Source: Eublepharis macularius (Eukaryota; Chordata; Lepidosauria; Squamata; Eublepharidae). Taken from it: a DNA stretch of 64,000 nt. The notes below the pieces were generated by a model. That model saw only the letters and a list, made by a program, of their open reading frames with translations, was not told where the DNA came from and searched no databases. The position numbers were made by a program, and so were the translations under genes. The stretch lies in the NCBI RefSeq assembly GCF_028583425.1, contig NC_072801.1, forward strand, positions 62,077,766 to 62,141,765, in the 5' to 3' direction. Every line of letters starts with the position of its first letter. Within the stretch, counting starts at the first letter, position 1. This document shows positions 1-8,722 of this stretch, in pieces.

Positions 1-441
1 AATCCACAAAATCCTTCCTCAGGAACATAGTGACTGCTTCTGAAAGGGTTGATGGTTGCCATGATACCTACAGAGGAGAAATGATGGTGGGCTGCCAAAT
101 GAGTTCGTTTTGTGGAAAGAAATGTCTAAGTTTCTTTGAAAGATCCCTGGAATTGGCTTGAGGGGGGTATCGAAGGATTCTGGGGGTCGATTGGGTAAAG
201 GCAGCAGAGAAGGAGGTCAGGGATTGATAATGAAAAGCATAAATAGTAAACTTGGTTTTATTCTGCCTGTTTTATATTGTGATGCAATCCACTCAGAGCC
301 TGCTCTGCAGGGAGAGTGGAATAAAAATAGAGGAATAAATAAATTAAAAGGAGCAAGGGACAGATAGTGAAGGATTCTGGGGATCTGTGTGGGTTGGCAG
401 GAGGGGAGGAGTCTAGGCTTGGTGTCTCTCTTTCTGTGCAG

Positions 442-814
442 GAGCGCCTGGACTTTGCTGATCTCTGCATACTGGCATGGAATTCACCCCGGCTACTACC
501 TCAGCTTCCTGACCATTCCACTATGCCTGGCCGCTGAAGGTGCAATGGAGAACGGCTTCTTGAGACATCTCTCCCCTGCAGGGCGTCTCTATGGTGACTG
601 GGTGCAGTGGTTCTTGAAAATGCGGGCCTACGAATACGCTTGCATGGGCTTTGAGCTGCTGACCTTTGAGGACACCATGCGCTACTGGAGCTCCATCTAT
701 TATTGCATCCACGTGGGAGCAGTGGCCTTCTTCCTGCTGGGGAAGCTGTTGGGAGGTCGGAGGGAACATGGCAGCTCAAAGGGCAAAGATGGAGCTGCGC
801 AGAGGGGGGAGTGA
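442..814 (+). CDS. MBOAT7: Terminal coding exon of a second MBOAT7 copy (lysophospholipid acyltransferase 7)
   Basis: Same acceptor context and phase as the last MBOAT7 exon at 17622-18006. It stays open to a TGA at 812-814, giving 123 residues against 127 in copy B. The MBOAT active-site segment WHGIHPGYYLSF, with the catalytic histidine, is intact. By copy-B numbering, D409, M411, V416 and V424 are E, A, E and M here, and the C-terminal tail has lost four residues in frame. The first three of these positions agree between copy B and human as I remember it, and V416E puts a charge in a hydrophobic stretch. That suggests relaxed constraint, although nothing in this exon is broken. Upstream exons would lie left of the window. 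It may be a diverging functional paralogue or a young pseudogene. Confidence 0.75.
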
Positions 815-2660
815 TGGGGCTGAGGCAAGGGGTGGCCACTAGAGGTCAGCATAAAGCCCACAAGGTGGGGCACTCCCTTGGGTCCTGGAGACTGGAGAAG
901 TGACACAAGACTCTCTCTTTTGTTGTTGGTTTGCTGCACTGTTGCAACCAGCATTGGAGGTCCAAGGGGAAATTTTTAAATAGTACTCTGCTGCCAATTA
1001 TAAATCCCCCTACTACCCCCAGTTTCCTGGGGTAAAGTGTAGATGACTGGGGAGGGCAATGGCAAACCACCCCGTAAAGTCTGCCAAGAAAACGTCGGGA
1101 TGCGAAGTCATCCTGTCCCCACCCCGGGGTTAGTAATGACTCGGTACTTTGCCTTTTACAAACAAATATGAGTTTTGTTGTTTTAAATGAAGCTCAGACG
1201 CATAGTCTCTTTATCTCACATGCGTAAAGAACAGTTACATCAGAAAACCTTATATGCCTTAGTACTAATTGTTTACAGAATAAAAGATCAAGAGGGTTAA
1301 TACAAAGTTTTTCAGAATTACATTTACCAGGACACATGGCACGGAGTGATAGGACAGTCAGCTTTCACTGTAATACAAACATTTTAAATGCTTGGAGCCA
1401 CACTTCTGTTACGGGTTCAAGACTTCTCTAGGAAACTGTTCTTCCAAGGCTAAAACTTAGTTATGAATTAAAAACCAGAGAAAATGATTACAGTTGAAAG
1501 GAACTTTCTCGCCTCAGTGCAAGACTGAGCTGACTTGCAGTTTAATCTCTAAAGTGAGGGAGAAAGAATCTGACTACCGAGGCAAATTTCACCTCCTGTG
1601 GGGATGTTCAGCTTGAATAATGCTCACATAGGATTTTAGGAGAGGGGTCCTCAGAAAAATCCCTTAACAGGAAGCATCCACCCCTGCTCTTGACCTGCTC
1701 CCCTGCTAGAATCCTGACCGTTCCCATTGCCACCTGCAATAACTTGCTAGGCATCAATATTTCTTCACTTCTAGCCGTTTTGCCTGCTAGTTTTTTTCTT
1801 TCCAGCCTCCGTTTTGCATTCAGAGTCCTGGCTCCTCACAAGGCTCTGCTCTAACAATTTGTTTCGTTTCTTTCCTCCTCAACCCTCAGCCATTTTTCAC
1901 AGGAGCATGTCAGAACATCGCAGGAATGAGCTGACCTCCGATTCTTGCCTGCTTCCTAAGAGGCTCCTGGCTGTCTTTTTTTTAAAAAAATGTAGAGAGA
2001 GAGACACATGCACAACCATATATATGTACTAGCTGAAGATATGTTTTGGGAGTCATAGTGAATGGTAAAGTTGAGGGCTCTAATAGGTCGAAAAGTGGGG
2101 AAATGTCCCAGCTTGAGTGGTGGCAGCACTCTGTGTAATGAGCTGTTCAAAACTCTGACAGACTCTGTGTCCTGAATCAGTGACACCTCCGCCCCCCCTC
2201 TCTACCAAGCGGGGGTGAGGTTCTGGGAATTGCGGATGCACTTCTGGCCCCAGCATCTACCATGACAAAGGAGAGCCAACTTCCATTTTGTTAACATGGA
2301 GAAAAAGAAAGAAGTCCTGAAAAGAATTTTTGCCAACTTCCAAAGTCTGGTTCAGGTGCTGCACATTTAAAGGATCAACCAGGTGTTTTAGATGCAGGAT
2401 TGTATTTTAGGAAGTGCAGGTGCTGTTGGGGGTGGAGGTGGCTTGAAAAGTATATTTCAGGTTTATGGGCTTCGAAAGTTGGGTTTTATGTTACAGAACC
2501 AAAGTTCTATTTGGGCCAGTGTGATTTGGTGTCCCTCTGGGAGGGCGGGGGGAGGTATGAAGAAGTGAAAAAAAAACATCTGGCCTGACTGCAACCCTAC
2601 TTCATAGCCAAGGCTACTGTAGCTCAGTTGGAAACTTTTAAAGAGAAATAAAAGTTTTGA
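815..2660 (+). other. 3' UTR and flank of MBOAT7 copy A, with AATAAA at 2647
   Basis: The paralogue of the MBOAT7 3' UTR in copy B. AATAAA at 2647-2652 sits in a block conserved between the copies (19154-19159 in B) and is the likely poly(A) signal. The stretch is interrupted by about 700 bp of copy-A-specific sequence at 964-1672. Confidence 0.55.
964..1672. other. Copy-A-specific sequence of about 700 bp, beginning with a SINE fragment
   Basis: Copy B runs from the aligned point near 18160 straight to the flank resumed at about 1675, with only about 25 bases between. In copy A about 700 bases intervene. The first part (about 1025-1165) resembles the squamate SINE body and tail containing GGCAATGGCAAACCACC. 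I do not recognise the rest, to about 1660. It could be an insertion in A or a deletion in B. Confidence 0.5.
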
Positions 2661-3940
2661 ACGAGACCTGTCTTTGGAGTTCAGTTCCCTGAATATCCTG
2701 TGGGGGGCACTAAAGGATAAGCCTCTGGCCTTGAAACAGCTGCTCTGTGGTTATCATAGAAAGTGGGCCAGTGTGCTCAGTAATCCCAGAATTCTTAACT
2801 GAAAAGCAAACACAGCCCTCGTCTGCCATTTCAGATACTTGCTGTTAAACATACTATTCACTACTATTTGTATCTCAATAACGTGACCCAACCCTAATTG
2901 TCTATTCCGTCCAGTCACGCACACTTTTTGGCAGTAGCAAAAGCTTTCAGACCTCCTGTCCTTTAACAAGCCACATTGACCTCGGATCTTCCACAGGACC
3001 AGTCTCAGCATAATACTGCAGAAGACAGAAACTGAGTCTGAGATTGCCACACTCTTCTCTAAGGGGCCCAGGGTGGTGGTCATGGTTCCTCCCATCTTCT
3101 CTACCTAACAACCCTGTGAAGTAGGGTAAACTGAGAATGAGTGACCTCCTCAAAGTCAAATGAGCTGTGGCTGAGCAAGGATTGGAACCTGCCCTTTCTA
3201 GGCCTAGTTCAACACTTTAGGCCTGCCCCTGCATACCCCTGACTCTTAGAGTGGCCTACCTAAGGGGTGTTTGGTGAGTTTGTGGCATTTGGGTTTTTCT
3301 AGCTGCTGGGGGCCCAAAATGACAAGGGAGCACAAAAATACAATTCAGATAAAACTATAGAATAATACTTCAAGATGCCTGATTGATCCTGGATCAACTG
3401 GACTAGCACATCTAGAGCCATAAGCTATGAGCCCTGCCTCATGATCATTTTAGTTCTTGTACTTTGGTTCTAGCTACCCTCAGGCTTAAATAATGGTAGT
3501 AGAGGGAAATGGAAACTGCCCAGATCTCACAGCTTCCCAAGATGTCCCCTTTTAGGAGACTTGAGCTCATGGCTTTGTGGAGCTTTGCCTCTATGCTATA
3601 CCAGACTTTTCATGGATGTGTACGTTAATTTAGAACATGTCTTTACCACTGAGGACTTATGATCAGCTTCCCGTCCACATTATAGTTTTAAGGCAGCCTT
3701 TGCTGTTTCAAGCGTATGCGGATACATAAAATATGAAATACGACTAAGAGGTAAACCTGTGTCATACAGGAGTGTTTGTCAGAGAGATGGATCACTTGTA
3801 GCTCTATGTTCCATATTTAGATTCAGTAAGCCCAGGTTGTGTGCTGTACAATGCAGGAAATGCTTTATTTCAGAGCTGAAGGTCTCAGATGCAGCACTGC
3901 CTTGGAAAGTTAGCAAAGGCTGCTGCTGCTGCTGTCTTAA
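2661..3940. other. Intergenic stretch between MBOAT7 copy A and the TMC4 fragment
   Basis: It aligns with 19165-20725 of copy B. I see no coding exon in it. The site matching the copy B MITE at 19961-20182 is unoccupied here (about 3400-3420), with only a single copy of the flanking sequence. Confidence 0.6.
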
Positions 3941-4152
3941 GGGCCAAACTACAAGTGACGAATGACACAGGTTGGACACTTGGGAAATGTAGGCAGCTTG
4001 GCGGAATGTTGGACAAGTGACAGTTGAAAAGTCCATTGGACAGCAGTTGGGAGAGCCAAGCTTCAAGACCAGGATGCCTACATTTCCCATCAAAACTTGA
4101 GGGAAGCTGACAAGTGTCCAACCTGTGTCATTCATCACTTATAGCTTGGCCC
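3941..4152. mobile_element. Harbinger-like MITE with long terminal inverted repeats, in copy A only
   Basis: The left end GGGCCAAACTACAAGTGACG and the right end, read in reverse complement, match over about 43 bp. The element is flanked by TAA (3938-3940 and 4153-4155). Copy B has the uninterrupted site near 20725, where a single TTTAAG occurs. A three-base target duplication suggests PIF/Harbinger. Relatives lie at 31887-32004 and 55398-55599. Confidence 0.8.
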
Positions 4153-4323
4153 TAAGTCTCTGGGTCTGTTCCCAGCAACTCTGCCAAGTTACAGCCTTTG
4201 TTCATGGGGCAAACCATCCAAATAAATCATTAATCCGTGCCAACCCATTCCTCTCACTTCCTTGTTCTACCTCTCGTTGACAAGGGGTGAAGTACACAAC
4301 GTAACAACAGCTGTCCTGCAGCC

Positions 4324-6859
4324 ATGGAGGATGGCTGGGAAAGTGGTTTGGGGACTGGGACCGACAAAGCACACACGGGGGCGAGCACCATGCCATGATC
4401 TTGGAGCACAGACCACAGGATACTGGGAGGCTGTACTCGGGTTTTAAGGTGGCTTCGCCTCAGAAGTGGAAGCCAGTGTAACGTAGGCGTAATAGGCACT
4501 GGAACTGAGGAGACTCAGATTCATTCTGCTTTGGAGTTTACTGGGTAACATGGGACCTAGTAATACTTTCAGCCTAGCCTAGATTACTGGGAGAGTTGTG
4601 AGGATCAAATGAGGGAAGGAAGAAACATGTACACCTCTTAGCACTCCTTAAAGGAAGAGTGGAGCAAGCATTTACAGAGAAAGGGCACTAGTGCTTAGCA
4701 TAAGAGAAGCAGCTTGGCATAATGCTGGATCTAGATAGAGCAGATCTTGAAAAGAGCTAATATAGTGTAGTATTCTAGTGCTGGATTAGAATCTGTCAGC
4801 TCCATTTTGGGAAGATTTGGGGGGTAAAGCCTGGAGAAGGCAGGGTTTGGGGAGGGAAAGAACCTCAGAATGGTATAATGCCATAGATTCCACCCTCTAA
4901 AGCAGCCATTTTCTCCAGGTGAACTGATTTCTGTGGCCTGGGGATCAGTTGTAATTCCAGGAGATCTCCAGCCACCACCTGGAGACTGACAACCCTTGGA
5001 ACTCCCCAGAAGCACTTAGGAAACTGCTGGCATTGGGTCTGATTCAGCAAGGCTCTTCTTACCCGTTTGACCATAAAGCGCAACAAGGAGAGATGGATAA
5101 TAATTCTCTCTGATTCAATTTGTTTATTATTTAGATTGTTTTAACCCACTTTTCTCCCCAGGCCCAACAGGGAACCAAAACAGCTTATTACATTGTTCTA
5201 GTTTATCTTCACAACAACCCTGTGAGGTAGGTTAGGATGACTGACTAATTCAAGATCACCTAGTATTAAATTTGGATAAATTAAAAAAAAAAGATCACCT
5301 AGTGAGATTCCATGGGAATTTGAACTTGGTTCTCCCAAATCATAGTCTAATATTCCAACCACTACTTCGCACTGACTCTGAAACTGATGAACCCCTCTGA
5401 TTGTGACAAACTGTCTTATAAACTGAAATTTCATGTGAAGTGGGGATGTGTTAGGTGGCCTTTGGGCCTCTTCACTCTATTCTCTCTACAGGGTCCAGCC
5501 TGGGTCTCAGTACCCCATCTCTCTTTCTCCAGCTACCAAGAAACCAGACCCTGTTTCTGTGGCAACAGGGCAGAGGCCTGGGGAGCAGCTTTAGAGGGGG
5601 GAATGGAGTCCTCGGTGGTTCCCCAGGACTGTGTGGTGGGGCAGGAGAAAGAAGTCAAAAGACCTCTGAGAGAGCTGCCCCTCTGTTTTTAGGACCCTCT
5701 GGGTTCTGAGGAGGCCTGAGTTCTCAAAGAGAGAATAAGGGGAAAGATCTGAGTGAGGCTTCCTCCAGGAGCATTTTCTTGTGGCAGAGGATCCTGATAA
5801 ACAAGAACATCTAGGGAGAAAACCACATTTCATAAATTGGATCTGGCAAGGGGCATTGGCTTCTCTGCGCAAGCACGGATGGTTGTTAAGAGAGGTACGA
5901 ACTCCCTTGGTGAGTGGACCTCCAACTGCCCACACTTAATCTACAACAAAGCAACAAATGGAGGAAAAAAACACGAGGGGGCTCAGAGAAAAACCACTGC
6001 AGGTTGGCACCCAAACCACAGGAAAATCTCCATGTAGCAGGATCCTTTCTCATCTGTGCTTTGGGTGTTAGAGGCAGAAATCATGCAAGAGTACCTTCCC
6101 CATCACTGTATAGCCAGAATTGGTGCTTTTGTAGCAAACCTATGGAAAATACGATAGCTCAGCATATGTTATGTTCCATCTATTTTCTGGGACTCCTGGA
6201 TTAGGTAATAGGGTCTATAACAGTTTCTGTTAGGCCCTGGATTCTGTGGGGATGGGGAAATTAATTTATTCTTTCCCCTCTCCTGTAAGCAAATGCCTCT
6301 TGCGTGCATTATGACCCCTCTGCCCACGGCTCGGTCAGCTACTTTTCCTACATCATGGATCTTCTGTCTGGCAAGGTAAGAGATTATCCTAAGAATATCC
6401 CCAGAAAGAGTTGCTACTGCCCCATTTTCAGCAGTGGTCAATGATATGTTTGTATCTCCCTGCAGGGTTTTATGGAACTCACCTACCTATTCTATGGCTA
6501 CTACCAAAATTCAGCTGTCGGTTTTGCCAGTTTCTCGTACAATGTCCCTCTTGCATATCTGCTCACAGCATTCTTCTACCTCCTCTTCTGTCTGATATGG
6601 ATTGTACAGAGGTAAGAGCAGCTCTGCGCTATATAAGCAGCCATCCTCCACCCCAGATGCAGATACATCTCCCAAAAGGTGGAAGAATCTATTTAAATAT
6701 CTGTTCTCTCTATCCTTCCTTCCTCAGGTCAGTCTATTGTCTCAAACACAGCTTGGTTAGTGAAGATGCTTCCCTTGGATCCTACAGCAACAAAGTCTTT
6801 GCTGGCTGGGATTTTGGCCTGGTGCAGTTAAGACACAAAGTATTCACTACGAACTGCGG
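4324..6859 (+). pseudogene. TMC4: TMC4 5' fragment (exons 1, 2, 5, 6, 7), decayed duplicate
   Basis: Paralogue of TMC4 exons in copy B. Exon 1 is at 4324-4372, with the same MEDG start, but the donor GCAG/GTATGG is now GCACACAC. Exon 2 (5492 to about 5688) has lost two bases around 5548 and its 3' end with the donor. Exons 3 and 4 are gone in a deletion that joins sequence matching about 24675 to about 25447. Exons 5 (6290-6375) and 6 (6466-6611) keep open frames and splice sites. Exon 7 (6728-6859) is 16 bases shorter than in copy B, which shifts its frame. Everything 3' of intron 7 is missing because the duplicated unit ends there. It cannot encode a channel. Confidence 0.9.
4795..5000. mobile_element. 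hAT-like MITE (TAGGGTTGCC family), shared by both copies
   Basis: It carries the family body: TATAATGCCATAG, then CAGCCATTTTCTCCAGG, ending in the reverse complement of the start. The same insertion is in copy B (21491-21587 plus 23781-23900), where later elements split it, so it predates the duplication. Confidence 0.75.
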
Positions 6860-7373
6860 GTGAGGCCCGTTGGCAACTCTAGACAGGCTAGAAACAGATA
6901 TCAAAGTGTGCTGGTGGGTTTGGGCTTGAATTGCAAGGAGATTGGTATAGAGCTGTCAGCTCTTAGAACCCAGTTCCTTATCTAACACAGAACTGCACAG
7001 CAAGTCTGAGGAGGGGCCTTACAGCTGTGTACCTGTTTGCACACCCCAGCTTTGGCACACTGTAAATCATATACTTCCATGCCCTGTCACCTGTCTCCTT
7101 GAAGATGAGTCATGGATTTCTCTGATACATCATTTCATTTTTGCACAAAGCTATACAAGACATAATGACCCCAGGCCAACAAAAATAATTATGCGGGGAC
7201 CAGCCAAATTATACGCCTACAAGGGATGCCTCACCATTGTATTTGGCCCTATGCTGCCTTTTTAATTTTCATTTTCAGTACTGAATAAGTAAAGGGGCAC
7301 CAGAATCAGCCTTCAGACTTGTCCTAAAAGAGAAGAGAATGCATCTATGGACCCGAATAACTAAGGATGAGCC
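6860..7373. other. TMC4 intron 7 paralogue in copy A
   Basis: It aligns with the start of TMC4 intron 7 in copy B (26378-26870). I see nothing coding in it. Confidence 0.6.
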
Positions 7374-7566
7374 CTGACCTGGATAGCCCAGGACAGCCTG
7401 TTCTTAGAAGCAAAGCAGGGTTGCCCTTTGTTAATAATTGGGTAGGAGACCTCCAGTGAAGCCTATGGTTGCACAGCCAGGCAATGGCAAACTACCTCTG
7501 TTTGTCTCTTGCCATGAAAACCCCACCCGGGGTCACCATATGACTTCAGGGCAGGATTTCAATTAC
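7374..7566 (+). mobile_element. 5S-rRNA-like SINE with BovB-like tail, in copy A only
   Basis: The order AAGCAAAGCAGGGTTG, then GGGTAGGAGACC, matches the internal control region of 5S rRNA. It is followed by a tail with GGCAATGGCAAACTACC, typical of squamate SINEs. Near-identical flanks (AACTAAGGATGA and AACTAGGGATGA) form a roughly 12 bp target duplication. Copy B has the single, empty site near 26868. Confidence 0.8.
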
Positions 7567-7701
7567 AACTAGGGATGAAAGAGTGACAAAGAGGCACCAG
7601 TAATCAGCGGAATCCCGTTGAAACAAAAACATGCTGCCTACACTAGCATACAAGAAAGTCCTAACTACACAAGCCATTTTCCTCGCATTCTCCCAGATGT
7701 C

Positions 7702-7838
7702 CATGTTCCCCGGGAGGAAGTGGCTTTTTCAGAGGGCAGGGTCTACTGCATCCCATCCCCGCAGAACGACCTGCCCCCAAACTCTAGGATTTTCTCAAGC
7801 TGGAGTTGGCAACCCTAATTACCTGATACAGACCGTGT
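7702..7838 (-). repeat. Inverted templated copy of 8521-8655
   Basis: This stretch is about 95 percent identical (six mismatches by eye over about 130 bases) to the reverse complement of 8521-8655. It includes some 20 bases of non-repeat flank beyond the MITE end. It is bounded by the 10-base direct repeat TGTCCATGTT (7699-7708 and 7836-7845), present once in copy B. It lies within 450 bases of the duplication junction. Confidence 0.85.
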
Positions 7839-8154
7839 CCATGTTGAGTACCATGCTGTCGTCCCGATCGAAATCAGTTTCCAGCAGAGAACTTGCATCA
7901 CATGTCTGATTACACAGGACATGAGGAAAATGTGACATCCGATTATGCATCGCAGCAGCCTTTGGGGGTGGTTCCATCTTGCTTTGCCTGGCAAAGGACA
8001 GGTTGCTTTGTTGGAGCTTGAGGAAGTTGCGGATGCTGGTGAAATGTCTCTGTTTCAGTTCCTTCGTTTGAGAGTCCACTGAATATTTATGGTACCTTTT
8101 ATCATTTTTGCTTTGTTTACAAATGCATAAGGCGATTGCGCTTCCCCACCAGGG

Positions 8155-8400
8155 GGAACCCACACCGGCGGTTCATTCGTGCAAAGACAGAAAGGAAACC
8201 GCTCAAGAGAAGCAGGAAGCGAGCGAGCACGTCAGGAAGACGGGAGTTGGGTAATTTTGAGAGGGAGGCTGGGGCGGGTTTGCCCGTCTTCAAAATGGAT
8301 TTTGCAAGGCACTGATCGGGTCTCGAGAGCCTAAGCGGCCCCCCTCCCCGCGATCCCCTTTGGACCGCTGCCTGCACGGGCGTAAAGGACCCTCCGCAGA
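8155..8400 (+). promoter_or_regulatory. MBOAT7: Candidate MBOAT7 promoter and 5' UTR exon
   Basis: A GC- and CpG-rich block with no TATA box near the expected start. It ends in a good donor, CAGAG/GTGAGC, at 8400/8401, as expected for a noncoding first exon about 3.9 kb upstream of the MBOAT7 start codon. No TSEN34 coding sequence, the usual divergent neighbour, is visible, so the duplication edge seems to cut just upstream of this promoter. Confidence 0.5.
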
Positions 8401-8540
8401 GGTGAGCGCGCTGGGTGACTTGCAGAGGGTGCCTCGTGGTTTAGATCAAGGCGGGCGCCCGCAGCCAGGACTCCTGGGTTCTATGGGCGAGAGAGGAATC
8501 CAGTGGCTTGGAAGCAAGATCACGGTCTGTATCAGGCAAT

Positions 8541-8722
8541 TAGGGTTGCCAATTCCAGCTTGAGAAAATCCTGGAGTTTGGGGGCAGGTAGTTCTGCGGG
8601 GATGGGATGCCGTAGACCCTGCCCTCTGAAAAAGCCACTTCTTCCCGGGGAACTAAGCCCTGTAGTCTGGACATCAGTTGTAACATCAGGGGATCTCCCG
8701 TCTCCCCCTGAAGGTTGGCAAT
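8541..8722. mobile_element. hAT-like MITE (TAGGGTTGCC family) in MBOAT7 intron
   Basis: It begins TAGGGTTGCCAATTCCAG and ends near GGTTGGCAATA. It is the source of the inverted copy at 7702-7838. Confidence 0.7.

Larger units (their letters stand above)
1..8154 (+). repeat. Segmental duplication, copy A (3' part; continues left of the window)
   Basis: Collinear, same-strand paralogue of 17280-27380. Base 1 aligns with base 17280, and homology ends near 8154, aligning with about 27380. By eye the identity is roughly 92-98 percent outside indels. Copy A holds the last MBOAT7 exon, its 3' flank and TMC4 exons 1, 2, 5, 6 and 7. It lacks TMC4 exons 3 and 4 through a deletion near 5945. Offsets grow from 17279 to 19226 because copy B carries a roughly 2.2 kb PLE-bearing insertion that copy A lacks. 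Copy A has its own insertions at about 255-345, 964-1672, 3941-4152, 7374-7566 and 7702-7838. Confidence 0.93.

Noticed and set aside
6411-6863. A 150-codon frame over the TMC4 remnant
   Set aside because: It crosses exon-intron borders in a frame that is not the TMC4 frame and matches nothing.
1-8154. Copy A as an uncollapsed allele in the assembly
   Set aside because: Several percent divergence, multiple independent insertions with target repeats, and decay confined to the TMC4 fragment fit a true paralogue better. Long reads would settle it.
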